Source: Aphrophora alni (taxonomy: Eukaryota; Arthropoda; Insecta; Hemiptera; Aphrophoridae). From it: a DNA stretch of 64,000 bases. Where the stretch lies: assembly GCA_963513935.1 (NCBI GenBank), contig OY740768.1, forward strand, positions 40,914,368 through 40,978,367. The letters run 5' to 3'. The position numbers were made by a program, and so were the translations under genes. Positions 48,000 through 60,786 of the stretch are shown here, one piece after another; positions within the stretch are counted from its first letter, which is position 1, and each line of letters begins with the position of its first letter. Below the pieces are notes generated by a model that saw only the letters and a list, made by a program, of their open reading frames with translations, made no database searches and was not told the origin of the DNA.

Positions 48000-50850
48000 T
48001 ATGTAGCATCAGAAAAACAATACAAATTATTAAAGGTTATCATTTTAATTAGTTTTATATATATATATATATATAATTTTCACCTACATGCTCACAACAA
48101 CTTATAATAAATCAATATTATAAGCAACTTGACAATCTCCATTCAGTATTAACGAGTTTTTTGTTTGAAATTAAAGGAGTTATTGTTATAAAACATAATT
48201 TCTAATTGTGTAACCTCAAAATACTGTAAAATTCGGTGGCTTGCAACAGGAAGATGAATTGCAATAAAAATACGGAATGTGGGCTAATATTTATTAACCC
48301 CTATTAACAAGATTTAATTTGTATTAGTTTTTATTTGCACTTTGGAATATTCTATACTGTATTTCAAAGGAGTCTTTAATTAATAATATTTGACAATTAT
48401 TAATTCAACTTAATTATATTGATATTTTCATACCATTTATATAAAACTTTGCCTATGTAACCAACATCATTTTAACTCATGATAATAATTGTACTACAGT
48501 ACATATTTTGTTCTAGTATTATATGACATCCATCAACAAAATTTATTAAGTATTTTTGTACAATATTTTTTTACTGGTTATTAAATATCAAAATTATAAT
48601 GCTGATACTAAATTAATAAAATATTTAAAAAATACATTAGTGACTTTTTAACATTAATTTAATTTAATTGCAACAATTATAAGAAAATAACAGATGATTA
48701 CCAGTATTAAAATAATTTTATTACATATTAAAAGAACAAACTTTGGTATAACTTTTGAAAGTGGTTAGGTAAAATATAATTTTCTATATTAAAACTACAA
48801 TAGTTCTTAGTTAAAAAGTGTTGAATTTACCCTATTTATTGGCGAGTAGTAAATGCACCAGTAACTATAATTTTAATTGTATTTTAGACAAATTTTACAT
48901 TTAATCAAGGTTTACCTCATATGTATTTGTTTAATTTATTTATAACACAAAATGAGGAATCCGTTAATTTAAAATTGGTAGTCTTTTTAAACTCTTTTTG
49001 AGAAGTAACTTCTTACCTGCAGGGCATACATTAGCTTACAACAGGCCATTTGGGTAACTTTCCATAATGATGAAATATTCAGATATATTTAAAATAAAAT
49101 ATTTATAATTACTTATTAAAAATAAAATATTAATGAACTAGAAAGCTTAACACTGCATTGTTATCAATTTTCTTTTCTCTTACCTTAAAGTTAATGTAAC
49201 ATCAAGCTAAGATATAAAGTGCATAAATTCTTATTGGTAATAAATATAAGACTTGTGTAGTCACAGCTGTAGAGATGAATAATCATGTTGTCAAGCAGTA
49301 GTTTAAGACAAATAGATTAAGAATTTGAAGTGGTGTAATTACTGCAAAGAATACGATATCATTTGGCTATTGTGTTGTACTATAATACATCACAATCAAT
49401 AAATATCAACATCAACTGCATGAATGTATAATTTCAGTTCTGAAATATAGAAATTAAGCTACAAGAATATACACGACAGTATGAAACTGGCATCATTTCA
49501 CAAGAAACAAAAAATTAACTGTGCCAAACCTTCTCACACAAACTTCTACAAAACAAAAATACTGGTAATTATGTAAAGTAAAATAACTCACATGTAAAAT
49601 TTCACACGTGAGTTATTATTTACCTTAATATGGAATTTCACCAAGTAGGGGCCTACTGACTGTGTTTACACTTAATATAATACTCGTGTAGGTTATTTCA
49701 ATATTTAAAAAATTTAACATCATTTCTTAACCCAAAATTAACTTTTCAAGATATTTTAAAATTAACCCACAAACAGTATTTTTTTATTTATTTTATTTTT
49801 TTGAATGTGTTGTTTCCCACATTGGTTTGTCTCATAAAACTTCATTATTCATCAAAATTGTTTGTTTTGATTTTAAAATATTCAACCTTTCAAGAAGACA
49901 TCAATAGTTCATTTTCACTTTTTACAGAACATCCCAAAACTGGTAATTTGGAGAAACATAGCACAACATGATTTGTTTGGCTCTTTGGCCACTCGTATAA
50001 GTAAATATTTATTTATCAAAATTATTAGAATTAATTTTGTAAAAAAAATTAAAAAAAAAAATACAGATTGTGTTTATATTTTCTTATGGTATGTACTTTC
50101 ATATTTTTTAATACAGAAAAAAAATTAAAAAATCATGAATAGAGATTTTGTAAAAATATACCCAAATCAAAATTGGTCCACACTTTTGGGCAGTCATAAA
50201 CTGCATAGCCAATAGTCAGACATCATTCAAACAACATTTTTGGTATATGCTTCGGCTTGATTTTTAAAATTATAGTCAAATCACATAGATGAGCTGATTA
50301 ATTAGTTTTTGTTATTTTTGGCATGTGAAACAACTGATAAAGTATTTCTTTAGCAAGGTTTATTTATTTTCATTTGTATAGGTACTTCTATTTACTAGCC
50401 TAATCTAAGTTCAAAATCTGAGCAAAAACCTAAAATTAAAGTAACTTTAAATGTTTAAAATAACTATCCAAGTATGAACTTTTAGATTTGAGTGACAGGA
50501 TGATAGTTTAAATAATTGTTTGCTAGTCATCTGTCTGCAGTAAGTCTATTAATCATACTCTCAAACCACATATGAGAACTTAAGAACACTGGAACAATCG
50601 GTTTTAATGATTACATATATTATGTTCAAATTTAATAGAACAATTATAACCTTTATCATACTGTTTATGTACAGAAAGGAGGCGTATTGCAGATATTGAA
50701 TTATTGTTTTCTCTGTAGTAATGGTATTTAATAATTTTGTTTTTGTTCAATTGTTTTTTTCTCTTTAACTTACTTCTGATACATATTGAACAAAAATTAA
50801 CTACAAATTTATAGAAATACACAACATGTGAACTTAAGAAAGATGAATTT
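48000..50850. other. A+T-rich intergenic stretch upstream of lipocalin C
   Basis: No coding exon is supported. An inverted repeat at 49578-49624 (AATAACTCACATGT mirrored by ACACGTGAGTTATT) is the only structure of note. The minus-strand frame 50604-50822 has no recognisable domain. Confidence 0.5.
49574..49625. repeat. Inverted repeat, about 20-bp arms
   Basis: GTAAAATAACTCACATGT is followed after a 7-10 base loop by the near reverse complement ACACGTGAGTTATTATTTAC. It may be a small hairpin element or a regulatory palindrome. Confidence 0.7.
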
Positions 50851-50869
50851 AGAAAGGATGATGAGTTGC

Positions 50870-52480
50870 ATTGTTGGTGAGCCTGAGAAACCCCAACAGA
50901 TCATCTCCTTATTTGGGTGGCTAACAAAGGAATGCTTTCCAAATATGGGTGACAAGAATGAAGTGAAATAGCTCCCATGACCCGACAGGCTCCTTTCCTA
51001 AAATTAAGGGTGAAAGCCTAATTGGTATCTTTAGTATGGCAAAGATGGTGGAGGAAGCAACCCGATCTTTCTTGGGGCAAATGAAGGAAGAAGCCACTGC
51101 CTTATAGAGAGAAAAGAATCTTCAAAGGTTAAGAGACCCAAGCTCTACAGAAAATCCTGTAGTACAGATCATATAAGAGGTATCCCTTCTATTATATTCA
51201 TGTGATAAGGGCTTATAATGTACACACCTTAAATGTTTATGTAACAAATTTGGTGTCAAGCCTCAAAAGGATGAATAAAATGGATTTGACTTTTAGCATA
51301 CACACTAGGACCAAATTTGGATGCTAGAATATAGGACAATGTCTGAAGCTGGAAGACTGGAGGTTGTCAATGAGGAACCAGATGGCTTAGAGATTTTGGG
51401 CCTTAGCAAGGCAAGATGGAATGGCATAGTGGAAGTTATTAAGAAATGACAGAAAGATACATTGGTGTATTCAGGGTAGAGAAGATGTAGAGGATTTGAA
51501 TAGGGAGAGGGTGACATTGGTTATAAGCAAAAGGGGTAGATGATATCTGATGGAGTGAAAGCCTATATAGGTGAGATTAATAAAACCATGATTCAGGAGT
51601 AAAATACGTAATATAACAATAATGCAGTGCTATAACCCAACAGACCAGGTAAAAGAGGACAAGGACCATTTATATGATCAATTGGAACATTAGAAAAGGG
51701 ATATTATAATACTGATGGGTGACTTAATCCACAAATAGGTAGTGACAACAAGGATATAGAAGGAATAATGGGAATCTATGATTTGAGAAGGGAGACTGAT
51801 AATGGAACAAGATTTATAGACATGAGCATGAACTATAAAATGGTTATTGGAGGATCACTGTTCCCAGATAAAAAATGTCACAAGGAAACTTGCTTTTCAC
51901 CAGATGGTAACACTAAACATCAAATTGATCATATTTCCATGAACAAGGCATGAAAAGTAAATGATGTGCTGACATTGAGAGTGATCTATTGCTGGGAGAA
52001 GTATGATTAAATATAGCAAGAGTACAAAAAATATGTATTGGGAAGAAAAGAAATTAAGAAGTGCTAAAGTTAAGAAATTAAGACAATAGCATGAATTTAA
52101 TGTGGAGATAGCCAACAGATTTGAAGCTCTCCGGTAAAAGGAAGAGAGGAAAAGTGTACACGAGTTAAGGGATGAGAAAGTTAGAAAATATATAGTGACC
52201 AGCTGTGAAGAGATGGATGAAAAGGTACTCAGAAAGTTGAAAATAGCAAAGAGCCTCTTTGGCGCAACTGAGACAAGTATGGAATTCAACTCAGTAATTA
52301 AGAAAAGAAGATGGAAGGGGATGGGAAATATACTGAGGAAGGGTGAGAATGATATAGTGAGGCAGGTTCTGGACTTGAATCCACAAGGTCATAAAAGAGA
52401 GGTTGCCCAAGGATGACCTGAAGGTGGATGGTGGATAGGGAGTAATGACTGGCAAGAAGGATTTTTTAAATAAAGCTTTA
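50870..52480 (+). mobile_element. RTE-type non-LTR retrotransposon: endonuclease joined to the extreme C-terminus, reverse transcriptase deleted
   Basis: The first part holds an AP-endonuclease-like domain in broken frames. MSEAGRLEVVNEEPDGLEIL and GLSKARWN (about 51340-51425) match the N-terminal E-x-RW region, and ILMGD-type residues occur near 51710. SMNYKMVIGGSLFPDKKCHK and TKHQIDHISMN (51820-51945) match the conserved G-G-S-x-F and D-H-I motifs. The frame then passes through KVLRKLKIAKSLFGATETSM to RRWKGMGNILRKGENDIVRQ (52300-52370), which corresponds to the W-x-GH-x-LR tail after the reverse transcriptase. The catalytic YADD domain is absent, so an internal deletion joined the two ends. 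Confidence 0.8.
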
Positions 52481-52489
52481 TTTTTTGGT

Positions 52490-53740
52490 CTTATAAAAAC
52501 AGGTAAAATGGAAATTTTTAAATATTGGAAAAGTGATAAAAGAGTTTTGAGAAAAGGCCAAATTATGCTTATGTAATACTTTCCATCTAAATTGGTATGA
52601 GTAGGGTAATGGAGTGATGACAGACAGATACTGTTCTAAAAACAACTTCTTTTTTTAATTCAGTTGATCTTGAAATGGATATTTATTTACATGAAAAACA
52701 CAATATCGTTTTTATCTACCTTAATAAATTGGGTCTAATTTAATTCTTTTGTTAAATTAAATAATGTAATAAATGTTACAAAATAATAGATTATATTTGA
52801 TTTAATGTAAAGCTGACTTGGAAGCATATTTCTCTTTAATTATATCACATAATTATATTATATAATTTATATTGCATAATTTACCATATATTTGTATAAA
52901 TTAATAAACACAACAATTTGGCACTTGGTTGTTTATGTTTTGTAGTCAAGCATATATTGATTAGTCATTTCAGCACTGTGTTTGAACTTGTTGGTTAATT
53001 ACATGAAAATCTAGCACTGCTTAATCAAATACAACATTAATGTCAGTTGCCATAGTTGGTTGCTAAATAAATGCATTAATTCAACAAATCATTTCATGCT
53101 TCTACAAAAGATTATATGCGTCATTAAATTCGGTTAGCATATTTAGCAAATGCAATAAAGTGATTTATTTTATTATCTTGCATAGAGTAATAAACTATTG
53201 TTAAATAAATATAAGATTAGGGCAAAGGGAAAATAAATTCAATTTGATTTCCAGAGCAGAAGTTTTATGTACGATGCTATAATAAAACAAAAGACATTAA
53301 CTTTAGTTTTCTAATAATTTGAATTTATGAATGTTGGCATTAACAGCGAGTAAACAGAATGTGAAAACCGTCATGATGTCATTTGTTTAAACAATTAGTT
53401 GCACAATAAATGGTGTTCTATATATTTTTACATTAAATAAAAGAAATTCTTTATTTTATTTTATGTTTTAAGATGATTAGCAGTAATTGACTATGGTAGT
53501 AATCATCAATAACTTTTTTTAAACATCATTTACTTAATTATTATGATGTGGTGATTTAAAATTCCCTGCCCATTATCTCCATCAAGAGAATTGCTAGAAG
53601 GAATAAGTTGTATTGCTGATGTACTGCAAATGAGTAGAGCATTCACACAGTACAGCATTGAACTATGACAGACCAGTGACAGCAGATATTTTTTTAGTGT
53701 GTTCTCTGTACACAGACAGTTTGTTTGAATCAATAGTCCA
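52490..53740. other. A+T-rich stretch without supported genes
   Basis: Nothing with coding or splice support was seen. Its right part (about 53480-53780) is probably the 5' untranslated part of the Tigger element that follows, judged by a TTGTTC/TGTGTTCTCTGTACACAG segment, but the left inverted end was not found. Confidence 0.45.
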
Positions 53741-55237
53741 TGGGAGGTGGTTTGTTTTCAGTTCTGATCCACTTTGTACATATGAAGAATGAGTGGTAAA
53801 CATAAAAGAGTTCTTTCATTAGAAAATGCATTTAATGAGAAAGAGGTTAGATAATGGAGAGTCAATTAAAAAAGTTTCTGATCATTTGGATGTAGGAGAA
53901 GTGAAAGTCGATGATTGGAAATGGAAACGAAATGACATTGAAAACTGGGTTAGTGGGGGTAGTGATTTCACAAGAAAAACTATGAGAAAGGGGAATGTAA
54001 ACATATAACCAGGGCTTTTTTTTGTCTGGTTTTCTAAGCTACGAGGGTTGAGAAGTCTAGTGAGTGGTTCTATGCTACAAGCTAAAGCCCTAAAATTTCT
54101 AAAGAAGTTTATTGATAGAGTAGAAAATTTTACAGCTAGCGATGGGTGAATCGATAGGTGGAAGAAGAAGTATGGTATAAGACAACCGAACATTCCTAGT
54201 GAGAGACTTTTTGCAAATTCGAGAGAGGTTGCTGATTTTATAACAAAATTCAAGGAGCTCATTTTAGAGTCTGGACTTACCTTTGATCATCTTTTCAATT
54301 GTGATGAGGCAAGGCTTGATTACAAATAGTTGCCAAACAAAAACGTTAGCATCTTTTTTTATATAACCCCTGTGTATAAAAGAAAAGAAAGCGTGACACT
54401 TATAGTATGCTGCAATGCTTCCTATTTCCTCAAACTAAGGCTCTTACTGATAGCAAATAGAAAAGCCCAAGAGCTTTTAAAAAAATGTATGTGAAGGGTT
54501 TACCTACATTGTACACAAAACAGAAAAACACATGGATGAATTCACATATTTTTAAAGATTGTTTTTCAACGAGTTCATTTGTATAGTTGAGACGTTCCTC
54601 AAAAACAGAAAACTTCCTCGAAAAGCATTTTCTTATTTGACAATGTCCCCTCTCATCCGGTTGTTAATGAACTTTCAAGTGGTGACATAAAAACTTTATT
54701 TTTGCCACCAATGTCACATCGTTGATTCAACTACTTGATCAGGGAGATCTTGAAATTACCGAACTTGTAGAGCTTGCTAATCAATTTCCTGTTTTGGAGC
54801 TAGTTAACAATGATGACATCAGGAATGGTTTGATGGAGATCCACAATTTGAGTTAATAGACAATGAAAATGATGATGAAATAACGCAAAAAAATGTCACT
54901 CACTGGTGGTTTGAAAGCAATAGAGGCAACTCTCACATATATTGAGCAACATGAGATCACAGAGCATGATCTCATGCCATTTCAGTATTAGCGCAGCCTC
55001 GCCGCTAAGAAGAGATGCAAAAAATTGACACAAAAAACTATGAAATATTTTTTGTTTATATAAATGAAATTAACATGGTCTAAATCTCTTAGTGTATTGT
55101 TTTGTATTGTAAGCATTACATCAATAAACGTATTGTATTAATGTAGTTAATTTTTTGTACACCCATTATTCACCTAAGTTTTTTCATATCTGAGGTAGTC
55201 TCAGTCCCAATTAACTCGGATAATCATGAGTCTACTG
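53600..55237 (+). mobile_element. Tigger/pogo-type DNA transposon relic with right inverted end
   Basis: The right terminus reads, on the minus strand, CAGTAGACTCATGATTATCC and GAGTTAATTGGGACTGAG, a typical Tigger end, and is followed by TA (55238-55239). The transposase starts near 53790. RLDNGESIKKVSDHLDVGEV is the pogo N-terminal HTH, then WKKKYGIRQPNIPSERLF (about 54160) is the second, CENP-B-type HTH. LFNCDEARLDY (about 54300) is the first catalytic Asp region. Further broken frames (DNVPSHPVVNELSSGDIKTL, then FLPPMSHR near 54690) carry the second Asp region. Stops, including one in W-K after the first HTH, show it is dead. The left end is degraded or missing. Confidence 0.8.
53826..54960 (+). 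pseudogene. Tigger/pogo transposase relic
   Basis: Coding part of the Tigger element: two HTH domains, then the DDE-type core (first Asp in NCDEARLDY, second in the DN-x-PSHP segment), then an acidic tail with a D-N-E-N-D-D-E run. All blocks are present in the correct order but in different frames. Confidence 0.75.
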
Positions 55238-55239
55238 TA

Positions 55240-58200
55240 GTTGTTCATAATCTATTAAGTTGTATATGATGAATAATAGTTGTACTTCAGAATGTGCAAC
55301 TATTATTGGTTAGTTTATTTATTAGTTATTAAATAATGGCAGCTGTGATGTAGAGTTTTTTATTACTCTTGTACAAGCCATACCTGTGCTGGGGACAAAT
55401 TTCTTGATACCTCACCTACAAAGATAGAAATGATACGAAAAGTACCTGGCGTGAGGTTTGCAAGAACTACACCCAGATTTTTGATGCTCTTGATGACAAT
55501 GATAAAAAACTTATTTTCATCTTCCCGTAGTCATCAAATAAAGTATAAAATAAGCCCACTTCCTTTCCATCATTGATAGGATGACCCAAACAAGACGATT
55601 CTGTTGTTGCCTCTTTCGGCGATGATTACTTAGCCATATACAATAATTTTGTCATGATTCATTAAAACACACCATTTGTTTGTAGAAAAAACACACTTAG
55701 CTTGTAATGAAGAAAAACTGTACATAAACCATGCAGTGTGAACAACAATCAATTTGTTGCTTGTTCGGATTTTCACCATATGGTCAAAAGTATGAAAGGA
55801 GCCTTACTCTTTCATTTCAAACACCTTAGATCTAGCACTGTACATGCTTACTAAGTAAAGAAAAATCTATCCATTGAATACAATGTTTCAGATTTATTTA
55901 CTGTTAGGTCTTAAGTATTTAAGAAAATTCAGCCTAACTTTCACTATTATTAATAAATACAATGATGATGTTCATGATACTGTAGTCATTTACCATAAAC
56001 TTATTTATATCAATACTTGGGTAATCCTTTGAAATAGAATAAAAATAAGGATAATAACATGTTTCTGGTCAAAAGGGAAAACTATTTTAAAATCTAAAAA
56101 AAGTTTTTATATATCAATTTTTTTTCCAGCTTCTATTTTGAAATTCTAAATACATTGTAACAAAGTTTATATATATATGTACAAAAAAACAGGTTCTAAA
56201 CATGGACAAGGTCTGTATGGAAAGTATCCAGCCATATATTACTAACTAATATGGTGGCTTAGTCCTATTTGGATATCACAGCCTAATAACAACATCTCTT
56301 ACACTTTTCAAAACTTTTCCTCAATTGAGTTGATTGACAAAAATATTTTCTCTTTCAGGTAAGTTTAGTTTTAGAATACCCGGCTATTATAGGAAGCCAA
56401 ATCTTGCTTTAGAAAGACTTTGGTTGATTCCACATTTTTACAAATAAAACCTGTAGAAGATGTGATAAATAAATGAATATGATGAAGCTATCAGTCAACA
56501 AATGCCCACAGTCACAAATGATTTCACCCTTGTGTATCTCTCCTCTGGTGAAAGGCATTAATATAGAACTCCATATTACTTGTTTGGCCTGTAGTAGCAT
56601 AATCTTATGAATAACCTATTCACGATCATAAAACACCATCTACATTATCTGGACATTGCTCCAAATTTGAAGCATCATCTTCTAAAGTAAATAGTTAGTT
56701 CTAATGGATTTCCTCTAATGACAAGAGCTATGAAAGAATGTTTCAAGATGATTCTCTGTAAAAATCTCTAGTCATTTTTTGAACTTCTAATTCTTACTCT
56801 GTCAGTTGCTCATTTTTTTCATACTATTGCAACTTACACTTGTACAACATTCTCATATATGTTGCTAGTTAAAGAACTTCCAGAACACACATGCTTTGAA
56901 CAAATTCCTAACTATTTTTAAAGCGTCTGTACCACAATTATCTGGGCTTCACACATGGAATAATTCTCAATGAGCCTTCTTAATTATCCAACTAGTTTCT
57001 ATGAACTAATATTTTAGTTTTGGATAATTTGATACAAATATCTGCTTGCTTGGTCATTTTAAAAACAATATTTATAAAGTATACCTGTTTACACCATCTA
57101 GCAGTCAGCTGATTAATCTAATACATGATTGACTATTCAAGTATGTGTAGCAAGGTCTCCTCTGATAACTGATATCGAGAAGCCATAAAAAAGTTCTTGT
57201 GCTATTCAAAATGATTGGATATGTTCCGAACAGAGTACACATTCAAAACTGAACTCGTTTCACAGTTAAACACATATTTAAAATTGACCCAATAACTTCA
57301 TTTGTCCAGTACTTCAGAAAGTTTATTTTCAAATTTTGTCCCCATTTTTTAACCTAGAAACTACTCAACTTTATGTTTCTTAATTTTTAAATAAAATTTA
57401 TTTATCTGTTTCAAAATATCATTAAAACAAATTAAAACTGAGTAGTTGTTTTAAGCATGTAGACGTCCAGCTATTTAAAATATATTTAACATTTATACAA
57501 ATTATATAACAATACTCTATTGAAGAGCTCTATTTAAGTTTTATTTTTATTGGAAAAAATTTGGTAGAAATTTGTATTAATATTGTCTCCTGCAGCACTC
57601 GATGAACCTAGCTGCTGAGCTGTGTTAATGCCTAGATAAGCATACAAACTTAGTTTAAAACATTGAATAAATGGGATCCAATTTACTTTATGGTTGATAA
57701 ATACATTCATATAAAAGTACTGGTCGAACCGTTTATTTAAAAAAAAAATATTGTTGCTATATGTGAAACCCCATTGCGGTCAACAATTATTAAAGACTAA
57801 ATTTAACTTGGGTAAAATTATTAAAGATAAATATAAATACAAATAAAAAACTAACAAATTAAGTCAAAAACCAATTAAGATGATACAAATTTTGCAAAAC
57901 CAACAACACAAAATACAATTATTAAGTAATATAACATGGCTGTAATGGGTACTGCAAATACTAAATGATTTAAATCTTAACAAAAACATTCAGGTGACAA
58001 GAAGGGCAACACCTGTTCAAGAATCCCAGTTTCATACTCCAACATCACCTGAACCGAATTAGGTAAGGTAAATGTCCTAGGAACACCTCTCAGAAATACC
58101 ATGTCAATTGGGATGTGTTTTAATGTTAAACTGTATATAGAATGGATATTGCAGAGAATTTACTAGTTCCATCAGAAATCAATGAGTAAAAATGGAGTGA

Positions 58201-58380
58201 CGGTTATGAAAACATAATACAACTTTCTCTCAATGACTGGCATGACAGTCTCTCCAGGGTTGAACAGTATCTCTTACTTCTCTTAGTTTATTATTTATTA
58301 CAACTGTCCATTCTTCTTCCTACTTGCGAGGCAATATGATTTTACTGCTGATATAAATTCAGATAGCACAACACATTGCG
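55240..58380. other. Intergenic stretch with unclassified transposon-like debris
   Basis: No gene is supported. Minus-strand frames between about 57250 and 56200 (for example MTKQADICIKLSKTKILVH and the frame 56409-56600) look like worn transposase debris but could not be assigned to a family. The 55380-55620 segment is equally unclear. Confidence 0.4.
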
Positions 58381-58802
58381 TGACTGGTAACTGATGTGTA
58401 GCATCCTTTATTACTTGTCTACTGTTGTGTTTCTAGTTATATATATCTTGCTGCGATTTGGTAAGATGGATATGGCTGCACCAGTATTCTGAAAAATCCT
58501 TCTCCTGTCTGACGCTCAGTAACGAAAAGATAGTGGTAAGATATTCCAATGATGGGCTCCAACTTTACTGCCGTTGACTGTTTGGCTCATCTGGGTTCTC
58601 TCTCACTGTGCTGGACCTTGCTGACTTCAAGGATTTTGTCAGCTACTGCTGTGAGTAGTTCAAGATCGTCCTCTGAGATGGCGGCTAAAATTGCTTTGGT
58701 GTGAGCTGGAAGGGCCTTGAGCCAGATTGTTTTCAGGACTTCGTTGATCGCTAGGGTTTGCATCTCGCATACAAGTCCAACCGGCTCCTCTAATGAGAGC
58801 AT
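58380..58802 (-). pseudogene. Gypsy-type LTR retrotransposon gag end and protease start
   Basis: On the minus strand 58802-58587 is a 71-codon open frame whose EVLKTIWLKALPAHTKAILA and LTAVADKILEVSKVQHSERE match the conserved gag stretch R-x-LWL-x-RLP-x-x-x-QAIL-x and ADKI-EV of arthropod gypsy elements. After a shift, TGAAISILPNRSKIYI near 58480-58430 matches the D-T-G-A-x-x-S-x-LP active-site segment of the protease. The Asp itself is lost (N-T-G-A). No reverse transcriptase or terminal repeat was seen. This is a dead fragment. Confidence 0.7.
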
Positions 58803-59610
58803 GTAACAATGTCAAGAATGTTATAGTGTGTTTTCATAACAGATAAATGAGGATTCCAAGAGCGTCTGTGATCAAATAATAGGCCTATAAATTTAACAGT
58901 TACAACAGTTCGTAGTTGTTCCATTACGATATAATAAGGGCTGATGGTTTTGTCTTTAGTGACTAAATGCAAAACACTGTATTTTTGAAGTAGACAACTT
59001 AAATCCTGCCAATCTCGACCACGATTCTAGTCTATTAATAACGATTTGAAGGGCTCTATGGGTTGTTGCCATAACTAGAGTATGGCTCTAGAGTTGCCAT
59101 AAGTATCAAAAAATAAAGAACAATGGACAGGGTATTCTACATTAGCAGTAATGCTGTCGATTGCCACAGCAAACAGGACCATGCTCAGCACACTATCCTG
59201 AGGGACACCATTCTCTAAATGAAAATGATCCGATAAATTTGCTCCAACACACACTCTGAAACATCTGTTGCTAAGTAGGTTTTGTATAAATGCAAGAATG
59301 TTGCCATTTATACCCCATTATTTTTAATTATTTAAAATTCCTCTTCGTTAATCCAAATCATACGCCTTTTCAAGGTCAAAAAACATTGCAACCAATGTCT
59401 AGCGCAAAGAAAAAGACATTCTGAATGGCAGACTCTGGTAAAACCAGCTGCTCCATAGATTACTATACCTGCTTTAAGCTACATTGTTCATTACAATGTA
59501 GCCAGTTACTCTTGAGGTAAAACCCAAGACGCCATTTGACCATTTTTCTATCACCTTGCAAAGCATACTGATGAGAAAAATAATGCCACAGCCATAGATA
59601 ACAGATTTCA
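58803..59610 (-). pseudogene. Jockey-type non-LTR reverse transcriptase fragment
   Basis: On the minus strand the reverse transcriptase motifs follow in order. MLCKVIEKWSNGVLGF (about 59570) lies in the fingers region. TLVAMFFDLEKAYD (about 59400) is catalytic motif A. LSNRCFRVCVGANLSDHFHL and ENGVPQDSVLSMVLF (about 59270-59180) are motif B. The Y-x-DD box has decayed to FFDTY (about 59110). GFKLSTSKIQC and the LLFDHRRSWNPHL segment (about 58860) are the thumb. Stops and shifts occur. At 58802 the sequence changes abruptly to gypsy gag. Confidence 0.75.
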
Positions 59611-59649
59611 GAATACCCAAAGAGTGCAACCCCAGCATCCTAAAACTGG

Positions 59650-59820
59650 ATCACAATTAAACTTTACAATGATTAGTAGAAGTTTAGTTTTTGTTATATT
59701 TACTGTCAGATTATTGTGATTAAACCAATTTTAATGTTAGAAAGATCCGAGGATTCCTAGTTGTAAACCTCATCCCATGAAATACTGGTGCAAACTAAAG
59801 CTGTGTCGTCTGCAAAAAGA
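59650..59820 (-). pseudogene. CR1/Jockey-type reverse transcriptase scrap with intact FADD box
   Basis: On the minus strand NNKGNLFLFADDTALVCTS (about 59815-59760) carries the catalytic F-ADD motif. After an internal break comes WFNHNNLTVNITKTKLLLI (about 59710-59655), the segment that follows it in these enzymes. About 150 bp are all that remain. It belongs to a different family from the adjoining fragment at 58803-59610, since that one has its own worn catalytic box. Confidence 0.7.
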
Positions 59821-60683
59821 AAAAGGTTACCCTTGTTATTAACTATTGAAATATTTTACTGTACCTTCTTATATAACACTATAATTTACGCTAATTGTGT
59901 TGCTCTCATTCCAAAAATATATACTACAAAAACAGAGAAGGAATAATCAATTACAACATATACATTGTAACAAACATATATATATAATATGAGATTCTTT
60001 TTTTCAATAATATTATTACATAAAACACATTATATATATAAAAAATAATAACAAGTTTCTAAATTAATTTAATAAGTTTATAAAAATTTCAGGACAGAGT
60101 AATCTTGATTAATATGATTTATCAATGTTTTACACCAACTGGTTTTATAGTAAGACTAAATCCGACATTTAATTTAATAAAAACTTCTTTAATTTTGAAG
60201 TTATTTATTATATTTTTCAACGAATCCACATTAGCCGACATATAATTTTGCATTAAAAATTCTACACATCAATTCAATCTATATTTTGAATTAAAGTACA
60301 ATGAATAGATTTTAAAACAAGAGATAACTTTCACTTATTACCACTGTTACCGGGTTCTTAAATGAAAAATGTTCGTTGAATTAAATCTATTATCAGAATG
60401 GACTTTTCTTTTTTTTTTGTCCTTATAAAAACTAAATATTTTATGTTAAAACATATATGAAGGGTCCAGGGGAAAAAGGGGGAGAGTCAAAATTTAGGAT
60501 TTTTAAGGAACGGAGATTTTAGGCTCGAATCTTTTATAGGATGTTCTTTTTGAATATGTAAGTGTACTAAAACAGTTAAGTTTGTTCCATATTAAATGTA
60601 AAACACATATCTGTAAAATTAACTGTAAATATAAGTTTTGTTTAATCAATAATATTCAATTAAGGTATAAGATACACATTTTT

Positions 60684-60706
60684 CCGGGGAAAAAGGGGGA
60701 AAGTCA
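60684..60706 (+). repeat. Subterminal copy of the transposon end motif (left side)
   Basis: CCGGGGAAAAAGGGGGAAAG followed by TCA, 195 bp inside the left end and in the same orientation. It differs from the terminal copy mainly in one A for G and in the first bases. It is likely a transposase binding site. Confidence 0.8.
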
Positions 60707-60786
60707 ATAATCGCAGCTTGCAATTAAACTCAATATTACTGTCAAACTAACTTTTAATAAGTTTTAGGTCAATATACAACATAAAA

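Noticed and set aside
56200..57250. Minus-strand transposase-like debris, first thought to be mariner or piggyBac
   Set aside because: Short fragments fit several families equally badly and no catalytic motif was found, so no family was assigned.
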